From Circinella umbellata (lineage: Eukaryota; Mucoromycota; Mucoromycetes; Mucorales; Lichtheimiaceae), in contig JAIWNF010000041.1 of NCBI GenBank assembly GCA_025093555.1, positions 62,001 through 126,000 on the forward strand: a stretch of 64,000 bases of DNA, read 5' to 3'. This document shows positions 11,215-22,470 of the stretch, piece after piece. A model generated the notes under the pieces. It was given only the letters and a program-made list of their open reading frames with translations, did no database searches and was not told where the DNA came from. Each line of letters opens with the position of its first letter. The stretch's first letter is position 1. A program made the position numbers and the translations under genes.

Positions 11215-11680
11215 TAATCATTTGTTGGTGAACAAAATAAAATAAAATTGAAAAGCTGATTATTGATTGTCTGGGGAATAAGTGAATATTTAACTATGGA
11301 TCAAGTACCACGATCACAATTAATCCATACGTTTCTAAATGATAAACCTCACCTTCCATCTTTTCTGCTTTCTATTTGTTTATGCTCTTGTTTTTACTTG
11401 CCTTCTTTTTCATTAAATCCTGTTAACAAATCTGTTGTTGCTTCATCAAAGTAGTATTTCTTTAGCTCTTCATGATATTTTAAGCCTCTTCTTTATCTTT
11501 TAGCACGTTTGTCATTTTGATCTGTATTAGCTCCCATATTAAATAGTGACCCTGTTGAAGTTTCATCACCAATATCGTCCCGAAAGAGCATATCGTATAT
11601 ATTTTATTGGATAAGAAAAATAGCAAGCGAAATCTGTAGCACGCTTAATTAATATTTGGAGAAGTGATGTATTGTATTAT
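11215..11680 (-). pseudogene. Unidentified coding relic with several in-frame stops
   Basis: One minus-strand frame reads like protein for about 120 codons while crossing stops: MLFRDDIGDETSTGSLF, NMGANTDQNDKRAKR, stop, RRGLKYHEELKKYYFDE, ATTDLLTGFNEKEGK, stop, then KQEHKQIESRKDGR, stop, GLSFRNVWINCDRGT, stop, SIVKYSLIPQ. Two of the stops are TGA (the third and the one after DRGT), at places where Trp would fit. Upstream, another frame (KRATDFACYFSYPIKYI) looks coding too, so a frameshift near 11600 is likely. I do not recognise the family. It may be a degraded transposon or duplicated gene. Confidence 0.4.
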
Positions 11681-12214
11681 ATTGAATTATCTTTTTAGAC
11701 ATGAGCGGTTACATGAAGAAAGTGTCAGGAAAAATAAGTGGAAGTCCGGTCCTTCCGGGGTGCTTTGTTGTAAGGCAACAGCCATGAAGTGCTTAGTCGA
11801 TGTACCGAATAGCATTCACTAGCACCTACACGTTTACAGAGTTAATTTTATTAGCGAAAAAAGATTTTTCCACCCGTCACCGAATTTTTTCTCTTAAAAA
11901 AGTGGATGGTGTTTTTTTCTTACCTTGTAATAAGTAATAATTATAACTTTTGCATTATTCTAAGGAGAGTGAGAGAGATAGTTTTTATAAAGCTGGATGA
12001 GCCATCCGTTTATTTATTATTACAATATTAGAAAACATACCTAAGTAAAATAATTTTGTGAATTTTTTTATTTAAGAAATCCATTGTTCTTATTGGAATA
12101 TATTCGTATTTGGAAAAGTGATAGTTCTCAATACCTAATACTATATAAACAGCACAAGATCGAGATGAGCGCATTTTCGTAATCAGTATATATATGCAAA
12201 AGATAAAAAAAGGT

Positions 12215-12440
12215 TTAGAATGGACGCCAGGACACTGATCAGGACACACCATAACCAACATTTAACATCCACCACTCGGACATAAAGGAGGACGCACCAG
12301 CAACAGAGGTCCCAGAAAAAAGAATAAAAAGTTTCGCAATGAATGCTGAAACATTGATCAGGACGCACCATGATCAATACAGCATCCACCACTCGGACAT
12401 GAGGGAGGGCGCACCAGCAACAGAGGCGTGCATAATGATT
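12215..12440. repeat. Two-copy tandem repeat, period about 117 bp
   Basis: CCACCACTCGGACAT recurs at 12269 and 12386. The flanking ACTGATCAGGAC and GCACCAGCAACAGAGG segments are also duplicated with a few substitutions. Its base composition (many GGAC, CACC) is richer in G+C than the neighbourhood. No coding sense is apparent. Confidence 0.8.
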
Positions 12441-13419
12441 ACCTTCTGATGGTTGTGTTTATTATAAGTTTCTGGACAAAAAAAATAATTCTTTTGTAGG
12501 ATACTAAAGAAACTTTTCGCAAAAGAAGAGCAACGGTGTATGTATTCAGTGAAAATAGGAGGGATGGCTCACGTCCATATTATAAAAGAAAAAGAATCAA
12601 GAAGCAAAACGAAATTGCGATTTTGTAAAAGCACGTGCTTACATTAAGTGTTGATTGAACAAGTTAAAAAATCACTGTTCGGAAGAAGTAAGCTATACAT
12701 TTTGTAAAATTATATATAACTTTTTTTTTTCTTTTGGACATAGTATATCCATAGTTTTATACATTTCAAAAACGTTCCTGTATGATATTTAAAAAAAATG
12801 GGAGTCTATTATTTTGTTATAATATCAAGCTAGTAGTTATTGTAATTTGTGAAATCTTCAAAAAAGTTTTTCCTGAAGCAAGATGGCTGGATAAAATATT
12901 GAACTTCAAGTTTCCTCCTTGCTGGTAACCCAAGCCTATTCCAGCTGTACGAACTATACTTGATTAACTTCTTTTACACGGATCAAAATTTGATACATAC
13001 ACCTGAAAATGATAACAATAAAATCCAAGTCAACCGACAAATAACTTTCTCTCTCAAACGTTTTTTTTTACTAATATGTTCATATAAATTTCTTCAAGTT
13101 TTTGTTTTTTTGTAGTTTTTTAAAAAATATCTATAATTAAAAATAATGATGATAATGTACATTTTTTTTGTGGAACAAATGTAAAGGAGTAGAAAAAAGT
13201 GAATTTTTTCTTTTGTGTTTTTTTTTATAAAGTAATGTACAAACTGAACAGAACATGGGAAAAAGAAGGTAAAAAAAATGAACAGGAAAAAAAAAGGTAA
13301 TAGGCTATATGAAAAGTAAGAAAGAAAAAATGTACGATGGGGCGGGGAGAAAAACAAGGGGAGGAGTAGGTTGGAGAGAGGGACATGGTAAAAATTGTTG
13401 CGTCTAAAAAAAAATGTAT

Positions 13420-16400
13420 TTATGGAGATGAAGAAGGTGGGAAATGCTGTTGTTTTTGTTGCTGTTCTTGTGATGACGATGATGGTGGTGGAGATGAATC
13501 AATATCAATAAGGTTGACATCACTTTGTTGACGCTCTGGTTGATATTGTTGTTGTGAGTGTTGTTGCTGATGAGGTGGCGGTGATGAGAGTTGAATATCA
13601 TCGAAAGAGCTAGGTCGCTCTGAAGAAAATGATTGCTGACGTTGCTGTTGAGATAGTGATATATTCATTAAGCTACTTCCTGGAGACCTGAAAGGATCAA
13701 GGGAATCATGCGATTTATGTGATGCAAGACGTTGTTTCATGGCCTTCATCATTTTCCATCCAAGACCTGATGATTTCTTTTCTTGTTGATCTGTTGCTGG
13801 TGCTGTATCATACCTTCGTAACTTGAAACCTTTCAGAGGCAACCAATCTTTCTCCTTGTTATTACCATGCTCATCATTTTCCAATGTTGTAGATAATGTA
13901 GCCGTTGACATACGTGCTCGTAATCGCAAACTTGCTTTGGATGAAAGACTTTCGTGGCGATAAATGGATTTTTGTCGAAGTTCATCAAATGGTGAAGAAT
14001 CATCTGATGAGAAGGCAAATCCATTGAATGATGTACGCTTTCCAGATCTCATGTTCATGATTTCAGTTCGTTTAGATGGTGTTCGTTTCACCTTAGCTTC
14101 ACCAAGTGCATATGCATTATCGTCGTGATGATACAGGTCATCTTCATCTTCGTATGTTTTAAACATTGTGTTTTCACTGCGTGTGCGCTGCATTGTAATA
14201 GGTAATACTTCTTCTTCGTCTCCAAATGTTTGGGTTTTTCGTTTCGATCCACCAAAACTTGCTTTGCCAGCATCACATAATACAATTTCACGAATAATGT
14301 CGTTATCAAATGGTTTGTCCATATGTAAAACATACTTGGTTGCGTAACGTGGTAACATACAAATGACAAAGGTGACAATAAGACATAACCAGAATGCACC
14401 TTCACGGAAAAGAATATCTTCGCCGTAGAAGGTGAATGTGTTGACTTGTGCATAAATGCCGGTCCAAACAAAGAATGTGGCCGATGACAGTACAATGACC
14501 GCAACCATTACCCATGTCCAACTGAAAATGGTAAATCCTACCAATGCATTGGCAACAACAACGGCGATACCGGCAATAAATGTACCTAGTTCAAAAACAC
14601 CTTCCATGTCATATCCTTGTTGACTGAATTTGCCACCGACAAATAACATGTAGGGAACACCAAAACAAACAGCAGATTGGTAGATAGCATCAACCACAGT
14701 AAGATAAAATCGCGATTTATGGAATTTGTCGTCTCGGATTCCCATTAAATAAAGTTGTGGATATTTATAAGAGTATTTCTGAACAAGATCTTGATCCAAC
14801 ACACCTAAATATCATAGAATCAATTAATAGAGAGAATGAGTGATCGATATAGTCTCAAATTATACAACTGAAAATATTATTTCGATTCAAGAACTTTACC
14901 TGCAAAAATACATGGTAATGATGTAAACACCAAATTATATAATGTAATGTATGAATAATCAAACATCATAGTTCCCGAAAATCTAATTATAATTATTTTG
15001 TTGTCAGTCTTGGGGGATTTCGAATTTTATCATTTTAACATCTGGCCGAAATAATAAAAAAAGGGCTTACCCGCAGAAAAGCTGATACCAAAACAAAACC
15101 AATGTCCACATGATATTCTTGTAGAAAAACGTTAAAATCATTTCGGATGTACGCAAGTAAGACCATCGTCCATGCACTAAAAGTAGTTTGCTCAAGTAAC
15201 GGAACTGAGCAATAGCATAATCTGATGCCATAACAGCTTGTCGACCTTCTTCACCAGAAATACCAACACCCACATTGGCTTCTTGAATCATAGAGACATC
15301 ATTGGCACCATCACCAATTGCCAAGGTCATTACTTTTAATCCCTTCTTAACCAAATTTACCACCTTGGCTTTTTGCATAGGACTAACACGACAACAAATA
15401 ACTGCCATACATTGGGTACCAAGAGCCAATAATTCTTCTTTTACTGGAGATTCCAAAGCATATTTAAGCGACTCGCCATCAATGACTAAAGCACATTTCT
15501 GATATTTTGACTTTTCACCGACTTCAATTTGTGCCTTTTTGATTTGTTCCATGGTATCATGCTCATCATGACCACTAATACTGATTAACAGCATATCCTT
15601 GGTCAATAAATTACATGCAAACCCAATATTGATGGCTGTTTCAATTTTATCACCGGTTAATACCCAAATCTTGATACCAGCTTGTGCTAATACACCAATG
15701 GTTTCAGGTACTCCTTCTTGTAATTTGTCTTCAATAGCTGTACCACCAATTAACATGAGAGATTGTTCAATTTCTTCACAAACAGATTCAATTTGCTCGT
15801 CGCGATTCCGGATCGCACTAGATGCAACCTTGTATTTTTCAGCCCATTGTTCATATTCATTCTCGGATAACATTCTACTTGCAATACATAAAGTACGCAA
15901 ACCTTCGTTGGCAAATATACCAAGATGCTCTTGTGTTTCTTCACGTACACGTTTTTGTTCTCTGCCGGCATCATCATCAGGTAAATCTTTTTTCAACCGT
16001 TCATAAATAACCGAATCAGCACCTTTACATAACAATACAATACCTCCATCTTGTTGAGAACGCATAATGATACTCATTCTTTTTCTTGTCGAATTAAATT
16101 CTAATACATTCAATAATGTAAAATTACGGATTTCACCTAATGCATCCATAATGACAGTATCTTTTTCTCGAGCGACAAAAGTAAATCCAACATCACGAGC
16201 GGTAGCAACCAATGCTGCTTCATCCGGGGATTGTGCCTTGTAAACAATTTCATAAGGGTTATCTGGATCCGGTAATTCGGGAATGACAGTGTGACACAAG
16301 GCCAATGCTGAGAAAAAGTGAATTAAACTTTGGGATTGAACTTCATTGTTGGCCAAGTCGTCATATACCTTTGGGTCAACAAAAGTAGAGCGTGGATTTA

Positions 16401-18706
16401 CATAACGATGATTGAAAAGCTGTGATTGTTTTTGTAACATTTCCTGGCGTGCCTTACTTAAATCCATGGCGTCGGATATTTGTATATTCTCTTCTAAATT
16501 TGGATTATCGCGCTTCTTGGCACCAATGGAAGCTTCTGTCTCGCCAAGACCATAAGAGACACCATTTATAGTACAACGTCGAAATTCCATAATGTTTTGT
16601 GTCAAGGTGCCTGTCTTATCAGAAAAGATATATTCTATTTGACCAAGGTCATCGGATATATTCCAAGTTTTGGGTATGCATGGCTGATCGAGTCTTTCAT
16701 TGTACATTTCAATATCAGTATGAATAAAATATGCCTATAAATTATTACATAATATATTCATATATTGAGTGTTATATATACTGGTACTACCTCAATTAAT
16801 TTCTTTTGAATTAATAATAATAAAACTTACAGCAGCCGTCTTCACAATTTGTACAGATATATACAATGAAATGGGAATGATATTTTGATATATAACAAGT
16901 GTCGTCCTGTAATAAAATTCAATAAGGTTTTTTTTTATCTTTAGTAACAAAGATAAAAATAAAAGAAAAACAAACATTGAGTATATATATAGCTCACCAG
17001 AACATTAAGAAACCTTCCATGACAGCACTTTCTGCATCTTTACTTTCAAAGAAATCAGCAGATGTTGGTGTTGAATATACAACGCTTGCGGCAATAGAAC
17101 AAATAACACACAAAACAAACAATAAAACAAAATTGGCGATAACCTGGTAAAAACATGACATAAACAATTCTGTTTTTAGTAATTTGTTGTTATTGTAGAC
17201 TCCCAATCCATTCATATATATCTTGGCAAAATAAAAATAAACGCATTCCGAATATGGGTTTAAACTTACATGGGGATTTGTTGCCTTTTCAATTTTACTT
17301 CGTTTACTCGGCGTCTTGCCCGAATTTAACATAATTTTGGTTTCATTACCGGTAAATAAAACAAGCCCAATCACCCATCCAGTATTACGAACAACACATC
17401 CACGTAAAAGTACACTACTACTTGTAATGGCTTCTGTTTTTTCATGCAATACCTCATCATCATCGTCATCATCGTCATCATCATAACTTCCATCTTCTTG
17501 ATCTATGGGCGTTAATGTATTGGATGGAGACATCATCATTGGACTAGCACCGCCTTCTTCTTCTTCATTAAAATCCATTCGAACCTTCCATTTGAGTGCC
17601 CCATTAAATGTATATAAATTAGCATGAGGTGGTTCACTTTCAATATAAAATTCAGATCGTTTACAATCATCAATCGTATTGATTTCACTTGTAGCTTGCA
17701 AAGACCGCATAATCTTTAAATTCGTTTCGCCGTCCAAATTTTGAGTTTCGACATAGCACAGACCATCTTGTTCGGATGTTGATAAAATAGCAATATCGGC
17801 AGGTACAGCATCATCGTTCCTGAGATAAACAAAATCACCTACACGTAAATCTTGCCAACGCGATTTTTGCCATCGTTTATCGAGAGGTTGACGCGCCAAT
17901 GAACTATGTTTCTTTTTCTTCTTTTTTTCAGAGTCTTGTCCGACCCCACGTCCCGAGCGTCGAAGCACCGAATGAGGTATTTGACCGGGTCGATAAGGCA
18001 TTTTCTTTTTTCCTTTAAAAACTCGTTTGAATGGTGTGGTGCTAGAATGAAATAAGGATGATGCACTACTTTTTTTTTTAGGTAATTCGATAAAATCGGA
18101 CTGCATAGTTGTAACGCGGCTGAGGTCATTTAAATCATCTTCCAAGGGTGGTGATTTTTTAAAAGGTTGTTTAATAAATTTGACAAGCGCGTTAAGCCAA
18201 CGTCGACCTAATGATACTTTATACACAGCCACGTTGACATTATTCCAATCTCTGATAGTATAAGTAACTGCCTTATTAACACTTTGGTCGGTTTTATGTC
18301 GTTTATTATCTTCGAAAGCATCTTTAGCTCCGGTGAGGATGAGAATGGCGGCTAATGGTAAAATAACCAAAATAGGGGATGCTGATGTACTAAAGAGGGG
18401 AAACATTTGTAAAATAACCAAGAATAAAAAATACAAGTTGGCAATGCCTCGAAATTGTTCCATAAGATTTTTAGGTAAAAACGTATACCAAGTATATTTG
18501 GCAGTACGGATCTTGTTGGCGATGAATTGTTTTGAAGGTTGTCCATAGTCATCAAGTTCTTCACTGGGTATTTCGGTATTGACATAGATGTTCCGGCTCT
18601 CAGTAGATGCTGTTGGGAATGGGTTCTTTTTGTTGGTTTCTGTTGTTGGTCGAAACTTTTGAACTAGTTTTTCCCAAAAACTATTCGTCGTCGTCGAAGA
18701 AGCCAT
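13420..18706 (-). CDS. P4-type ATPase (phospholipid flippase, Dnf1/ATP8-like), six exons, 1596 aa
   Basis: Exons are 18706-17270, 17143-16998, 16906-16831, 16734-15071, 14982-14900 and 14804-13420, all GT-AG and in frame (4791 nt). P4-ATPases move aminophospholipids from the outer to the cytosolic leaflet of plasma membrane, Golgi or endosomal membranes, usually with a Cdc50-type partner. Visible landmarks are the fungal Dnf-type N-terminus (RNIYVNTEIP, NKIRTAKYTWYTFLPKNL), the actuator loop LDGETNLK (D about 325), the phosphorylation site SDKTGTLTQN (Asp about 592), KGADSVIYERL, TGDKIETAINIG, GDGANDVSMIQEA, EEGRQAVMASDYA, and WYQLFCGFSGTMMFDY leading into the last membrane helices. Two inserts separate conserved blocks in exon 1: a Lys-rich one near 17900-18130 and a nine-Asp run near 17455-17490. 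The tail after the last helix is about 300 residues, Ser/Gln-rich, probably regulatory. Length exceeds the usual 1200-1400 aa because of the inserts and tail. Confidence 0.95.
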
Positions 18707-20009
18707 AGCTTACTTTTCTTTTTTTTTTCCTTTTTGAGGGGTAGGGTATTCTTTTTTTTTTAATTTATATATATTTGTTGCTAGTTGGTCTATATGTCGT
18801 TATGGTATATTGTATGTATATGCTAAAAGAGATAAAGGGGAATATTAAGGAAGGGACCGGGGAGAAGAACAAGGAGAAAAAGTAAAGAAAAGAAATAATA
18901 ATATTAATTAGAAAAAATAAATAAGAAAAAAAAGATATGAAAGAAGAGAAAGAAAGAAAGAAAGAAAGAAAACAGTCTAATGCAGAAAACAAAGAAGAAA
19001 CCGAAAAGTATATTTATGAGCTAATTTCTTTCTTGAAGTAATAAATAATCGAAAAAGGGATGGCATAATTATAGTCATTGACCATGGGCGATCATGGTGT
19101 CTCTCGCTCTCGCTCTCTCTCTTTTACTTTCTCTATTTGAATAAATAGTGTATATTGAGGTCCCCCTATAATATATAAAACAATCAATCTTAGAATATGA
19201 TCATTCACTCTCCCATCCCCCCCCCCCGAAAAGAATATATATAATATTATTTATACTTCTAACGTATTATTATATCAAATTCAATCATTTCTAATAATAA
19301 TAGAAATATAATAAAAATAGGGCCTGTAATAATCATCACTAAATTAATTGTCGTCTTTTCTTTTTGAATTAAATAAAATATATTTTTATTTGTGAAATAA
19401 AGTAAAATTGTCATTGCATTAACATAAGTAAAATATCACTATTCTTATTATTATTATTGACCACACACATATTACTTTAAAGCTTGAGTTACAAATCCAT
19501 GACCAAACATCGTGTTACAAAGAGTGTAAGAGGGGGGGTTATTCTTTGTCCTACTTTGTTTACACGTGTTATAAGTATATAACTTAATCTTTCAATCTTT
19601 TATACACATATATTTTAATTCGGCGCAAACAAAAGTGCAGCTAAAAATTTTCACAGGACAAACCATATTAAAACACACACACACACAATTCAATCCAGGA
19701 ACAAAGACATATATCTAACAATAGATAAAATAATCGTACTTTTTAGTTATCCTCCCCCAACTTTTTTTTCTTTTACTTTGGTGAAACAAGAAGTTTAAAT
19801 TTCATTTGACGTAAATCTCAACTTTAGGTATCATGAGATGTCATTTCACATTTTTACGTTCCAGTATGTAAAAGGTTGATTAATTTTATTAATAGTTCGA
19901 TAACTCTATTTAAACTCAGCTTAAGATCAACATTTGAAAATCATCTTTTGTTGGCAAAAACAACTTACTGAAATCCCACACATTACCATTTTGCATCCCC
20001 CCCATTATT

Positions 20010-20640
20010 TCAACAAGATGATGGCGACAAATGTGAAAAAATAGAGCAGGAGTATGTATTTACAATTATTGCATATACGTACAGTGACAACAAACAAACA
20101 ATGATGAAAGCTGCAGCTGCCGCAGAAGCAGCTGTGACAACAGCAGTAACAGGTTCTTCTAGTTTAATTGAAGAATATAATGTCCCTACTCGCAATATTA
20201 TTACCATGACTACAAATACGAAAGGGGATTTTAAGATGCTATGATAAAAAGTATGTAGTAACGACATCTTTCGGTTCTATAAAATATTGTACGTACAATA
20301 AAAGCCAATTCCTTTACATCCATCAAGTTTCATCAGATAGATGAGTATGTATGGACAACTCATCTCTATCCTGAAAAGGCAGGAATTAAAAAAAACAATG
20401 AGGAATAACAAAGACGGTTTTATTAATATAATGTAATAGAGAAGCGACACAATGATGGTTTCTTCCTCAGTATATTTTAATATTAATTTTGATGACTGAT
20501 CATTTTCTTTTAGTTTTACATACGTATTCGTCAACCAGCCAATGTCACAGAAACTAATAACGAGAATAGATACTTTATAAATTCGATAATAGTCATATGG
20601 CCAAAGACCTAGTCGACAAATATGCCACAATACTTGAGGT
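20010..20640 (-). CDS. Possible small membrane protein exons, very uncertain
   Basis: Two consecutive minus-strand frames have hydrophobic, protein-like composition. 20630-20277 includes WHICRLGLWPYDYYRIYK, VSILVISFCDIGWLT and SLLYYIILIKPSLLFLIVFF. 20267-20010 includes SPFVFVVMVIILRVGTLY and an Ala-rich AAAAAFIIVCLLSLYVYA helix. Several membrane helices are therefore possible. I could not find a splice model that joins them cleanly, and no family comes to mind. AT-rich DNA easily yields hydrophobic frames, so this may be chance or a decayed transporter fragment. Confidence 0.2.
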
Positions 20641-21147
20641 TACAAATCTAGAAACAAAGAAATGTTCAAATATTGATTGACGCAAAATCTAGGCTAAGAA
20701 GATTTACAGCTGATGTCATTTATAAGTCTTGACCTTTTATATCAAATAAAGTGTTAGGTACATTTATGCCAGTAAGTCCAGCTTACAATGGTAGAATATC
20801 TGAACTATATATTTTCTTAGTAGAGTATCAGTAGTTCGATAAACTGCTAACTCTTGATCTTGGCCTAACTATTTACTATATGTAATTATAATAGTACTCC
20901 AATTATATTTTATATAATAGCTGCTCATGTAATTAATAGAAGTTAATTACTTGAGCTTCAATGCCATATAAACTCTTTCCTTTGTTAATTCTTCTACGTA
21001 TAGTATGCAACAAATAAAAAAAATATATTTAGACCATTCTTATCATCAAGTGAACTTTCATTAACAGCTTGTTGCTAAATATAATTCCTCGCTTTTTGTT
21101 GTTCTTCTTCAATTTTTTTATGTACGTACTTCATTTTCATTATCAAA

Positions 21148-21491
21148 TACAGTTACCCCCCCCCGGGTTTTGCATACCCGAAATGTTCCTATTTTTTTGT
21201 TGCAGCGAGTGAGACTTTATATGAATACTTAAATACGACATCTCATCAAATATGCTTTGCAGATATTTTTGGTATTTTCCTTTATGGAGATAATGATTCA
21301 TAAGAATACTATACACAATTATTAAATTATAGCATCGTTTACCCCCGATTAGCGAAACTCATCGCCCAAAAATCTTGATGCAAGTTGCAAGTTGCGATTC
21401 CATTAAGTATTTTTTTACATTTTCAAGAGCAAAGGGTGTGTAACTGAAAAATTTGCAAAAGCAGAAGGCGCAAATGCAAAGGTTTACTGTA
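21148..21491. mobile_element. MITE-like element, copy A, 344 bp, TA-flanked
   Basis: The segment starts TACAGTTACCCCC and ends GGTTTACTGTA, so the ends are imperfect inverted repeats of the form CAGT(t/a)ACC bordered by TA. That arrangement is typical of Tc1/mariner-related non-autonomous elements. The interior is non-coding and has a clear second copy in this window (split at 32906-32981 and 38380-38605), sharing CATCTCATCAA, ACTATACACAAT, CGATTAGCG and TTGATGCAAGTTG. Confidence 0.65.
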
Positions 21492-22359
21492 ACAGTACTG
21501 CTGATACGTATAATATATTATATCTTAACATTTATACAACTACTCACAGTTGTATTAATTACTAATATAAATATTTATATCTTTTGCTCTTAACCAACAA
21601 CTTAATCAAATTGCTGGCTCACTATCTCTACGATATAATTATTAATGTTGTCCATTTTTATTACTAGAAATAGGCCAAAAGTAGCAATATTATCTCAAAT
21701 CAACTTGCTATATTATGAAATGTCATTTTTTTTATTTGTACAATTTAATCTAACTATATGAAATCCTTTACAGCATATTTTGTACACGTAACTGCCAGAT
21801 TAGCTTCAAAAGATAAACCAGCTCAATAGTTAAATGTTTATTTTTATACCTGCTTGTTTAAATTATACGTTTCAAAATTCCATACGGTCACGTACTTGAC
21901 TTTGTTTTTTCTTTTGTTTAACTTGGTGGGTTCAAGCCTTTCATTTTCATTTTTCGTAATAATCTTTACGGATATGTAATATCTTCTTATTTATACTTGA
22001 AAAAATCCATTGTTTCTTGAATCAATAGCGTACCCGATTTCTTATATTTTTATATATGAATTGATATTGCCTTATGAAACATAGGTGTTTAAGAAGTTTA
22101 CATTTCAAGCGAAATTGGGAAACTCTCGGGGGTAGATACTTATTTAGTTTGCCTCTGCCCTTACATACTAACCCCGCTGTTTGAGTTTGGGCCTCCTTTT
22201 CATTTCAGAAATAAAAGATGCTGTCTTGGAAATTAAGTCGTGCGAGACACGTCTTTTCATGTTCAAAAAATAAAGTTACTGGATTTAGAAATAAAGTCGT
22301 GTTCAGCTAGGGGACCCTTGTTTATTTTCTACTTGTTGTATAATTTTTACACATGGATT

Positions 22360-22470
22360 ATACTTAATATCGAGGATATCGGTATATATATCTTCCTTCA
22401 TATTCTCCTAAACTAAATCCAATTGAGCAGCCCTGGGCCAATTGTCAAAATTATGTTAGTAACTAGAAAT
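22360..22470 (+). pseudogene. Scrap of a Tc1/mariner-type DDE transposase
   Basis: One plus-strand frame reads RGYRYIYLPSYSPKLN then PIEQPWANCQNYVSN and a stop. YSPxLNPIEQxW is the hallmark block around the last catalytic acidic residue of Tc1/mariner-like (DDE_3) transposases. Little else of the enzyme can be traced: the frame is stopped upstream within about ten codons, so only a fragment remains. Confidence 0.7.

Larger units (their letters stand above)
10596..13419. other. Long intergenic stretch, mostly empty
   Basis: About 2.8 kb of AT-rich DNA. It contains the coding relic at 11215-11680 and the 117-bp tandem duplication at 12215-12440, listed separately. The rest shows only homopolymers, a short TA run near 11180, and GT-rich chance frames close to 13100-13360. 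I see no promoter or RNA gene that I can support. Confidence 0.6.

Noticed and set aside
11701..11860. Hairpin-bearing, G+C-richer segment considered as a tRNA, SINE or LTR
   Set aside because: No cloverleaf, no A/B box pair and no terminal repeats could be made out.
13094..13357. Phe/Tyr/Lys-rich minus-strand frame
   Set aside because: Arises from A/T homopolymers just past the flippase stop; typical low-complexity chance frame in a 3' UTR.
18765..18992. Phe/Ser-rich minus-strand frame upstream of the flippase
   Set aside because: Translation of a GAAA microsatellite and pyrimidine tract in the promoter region.
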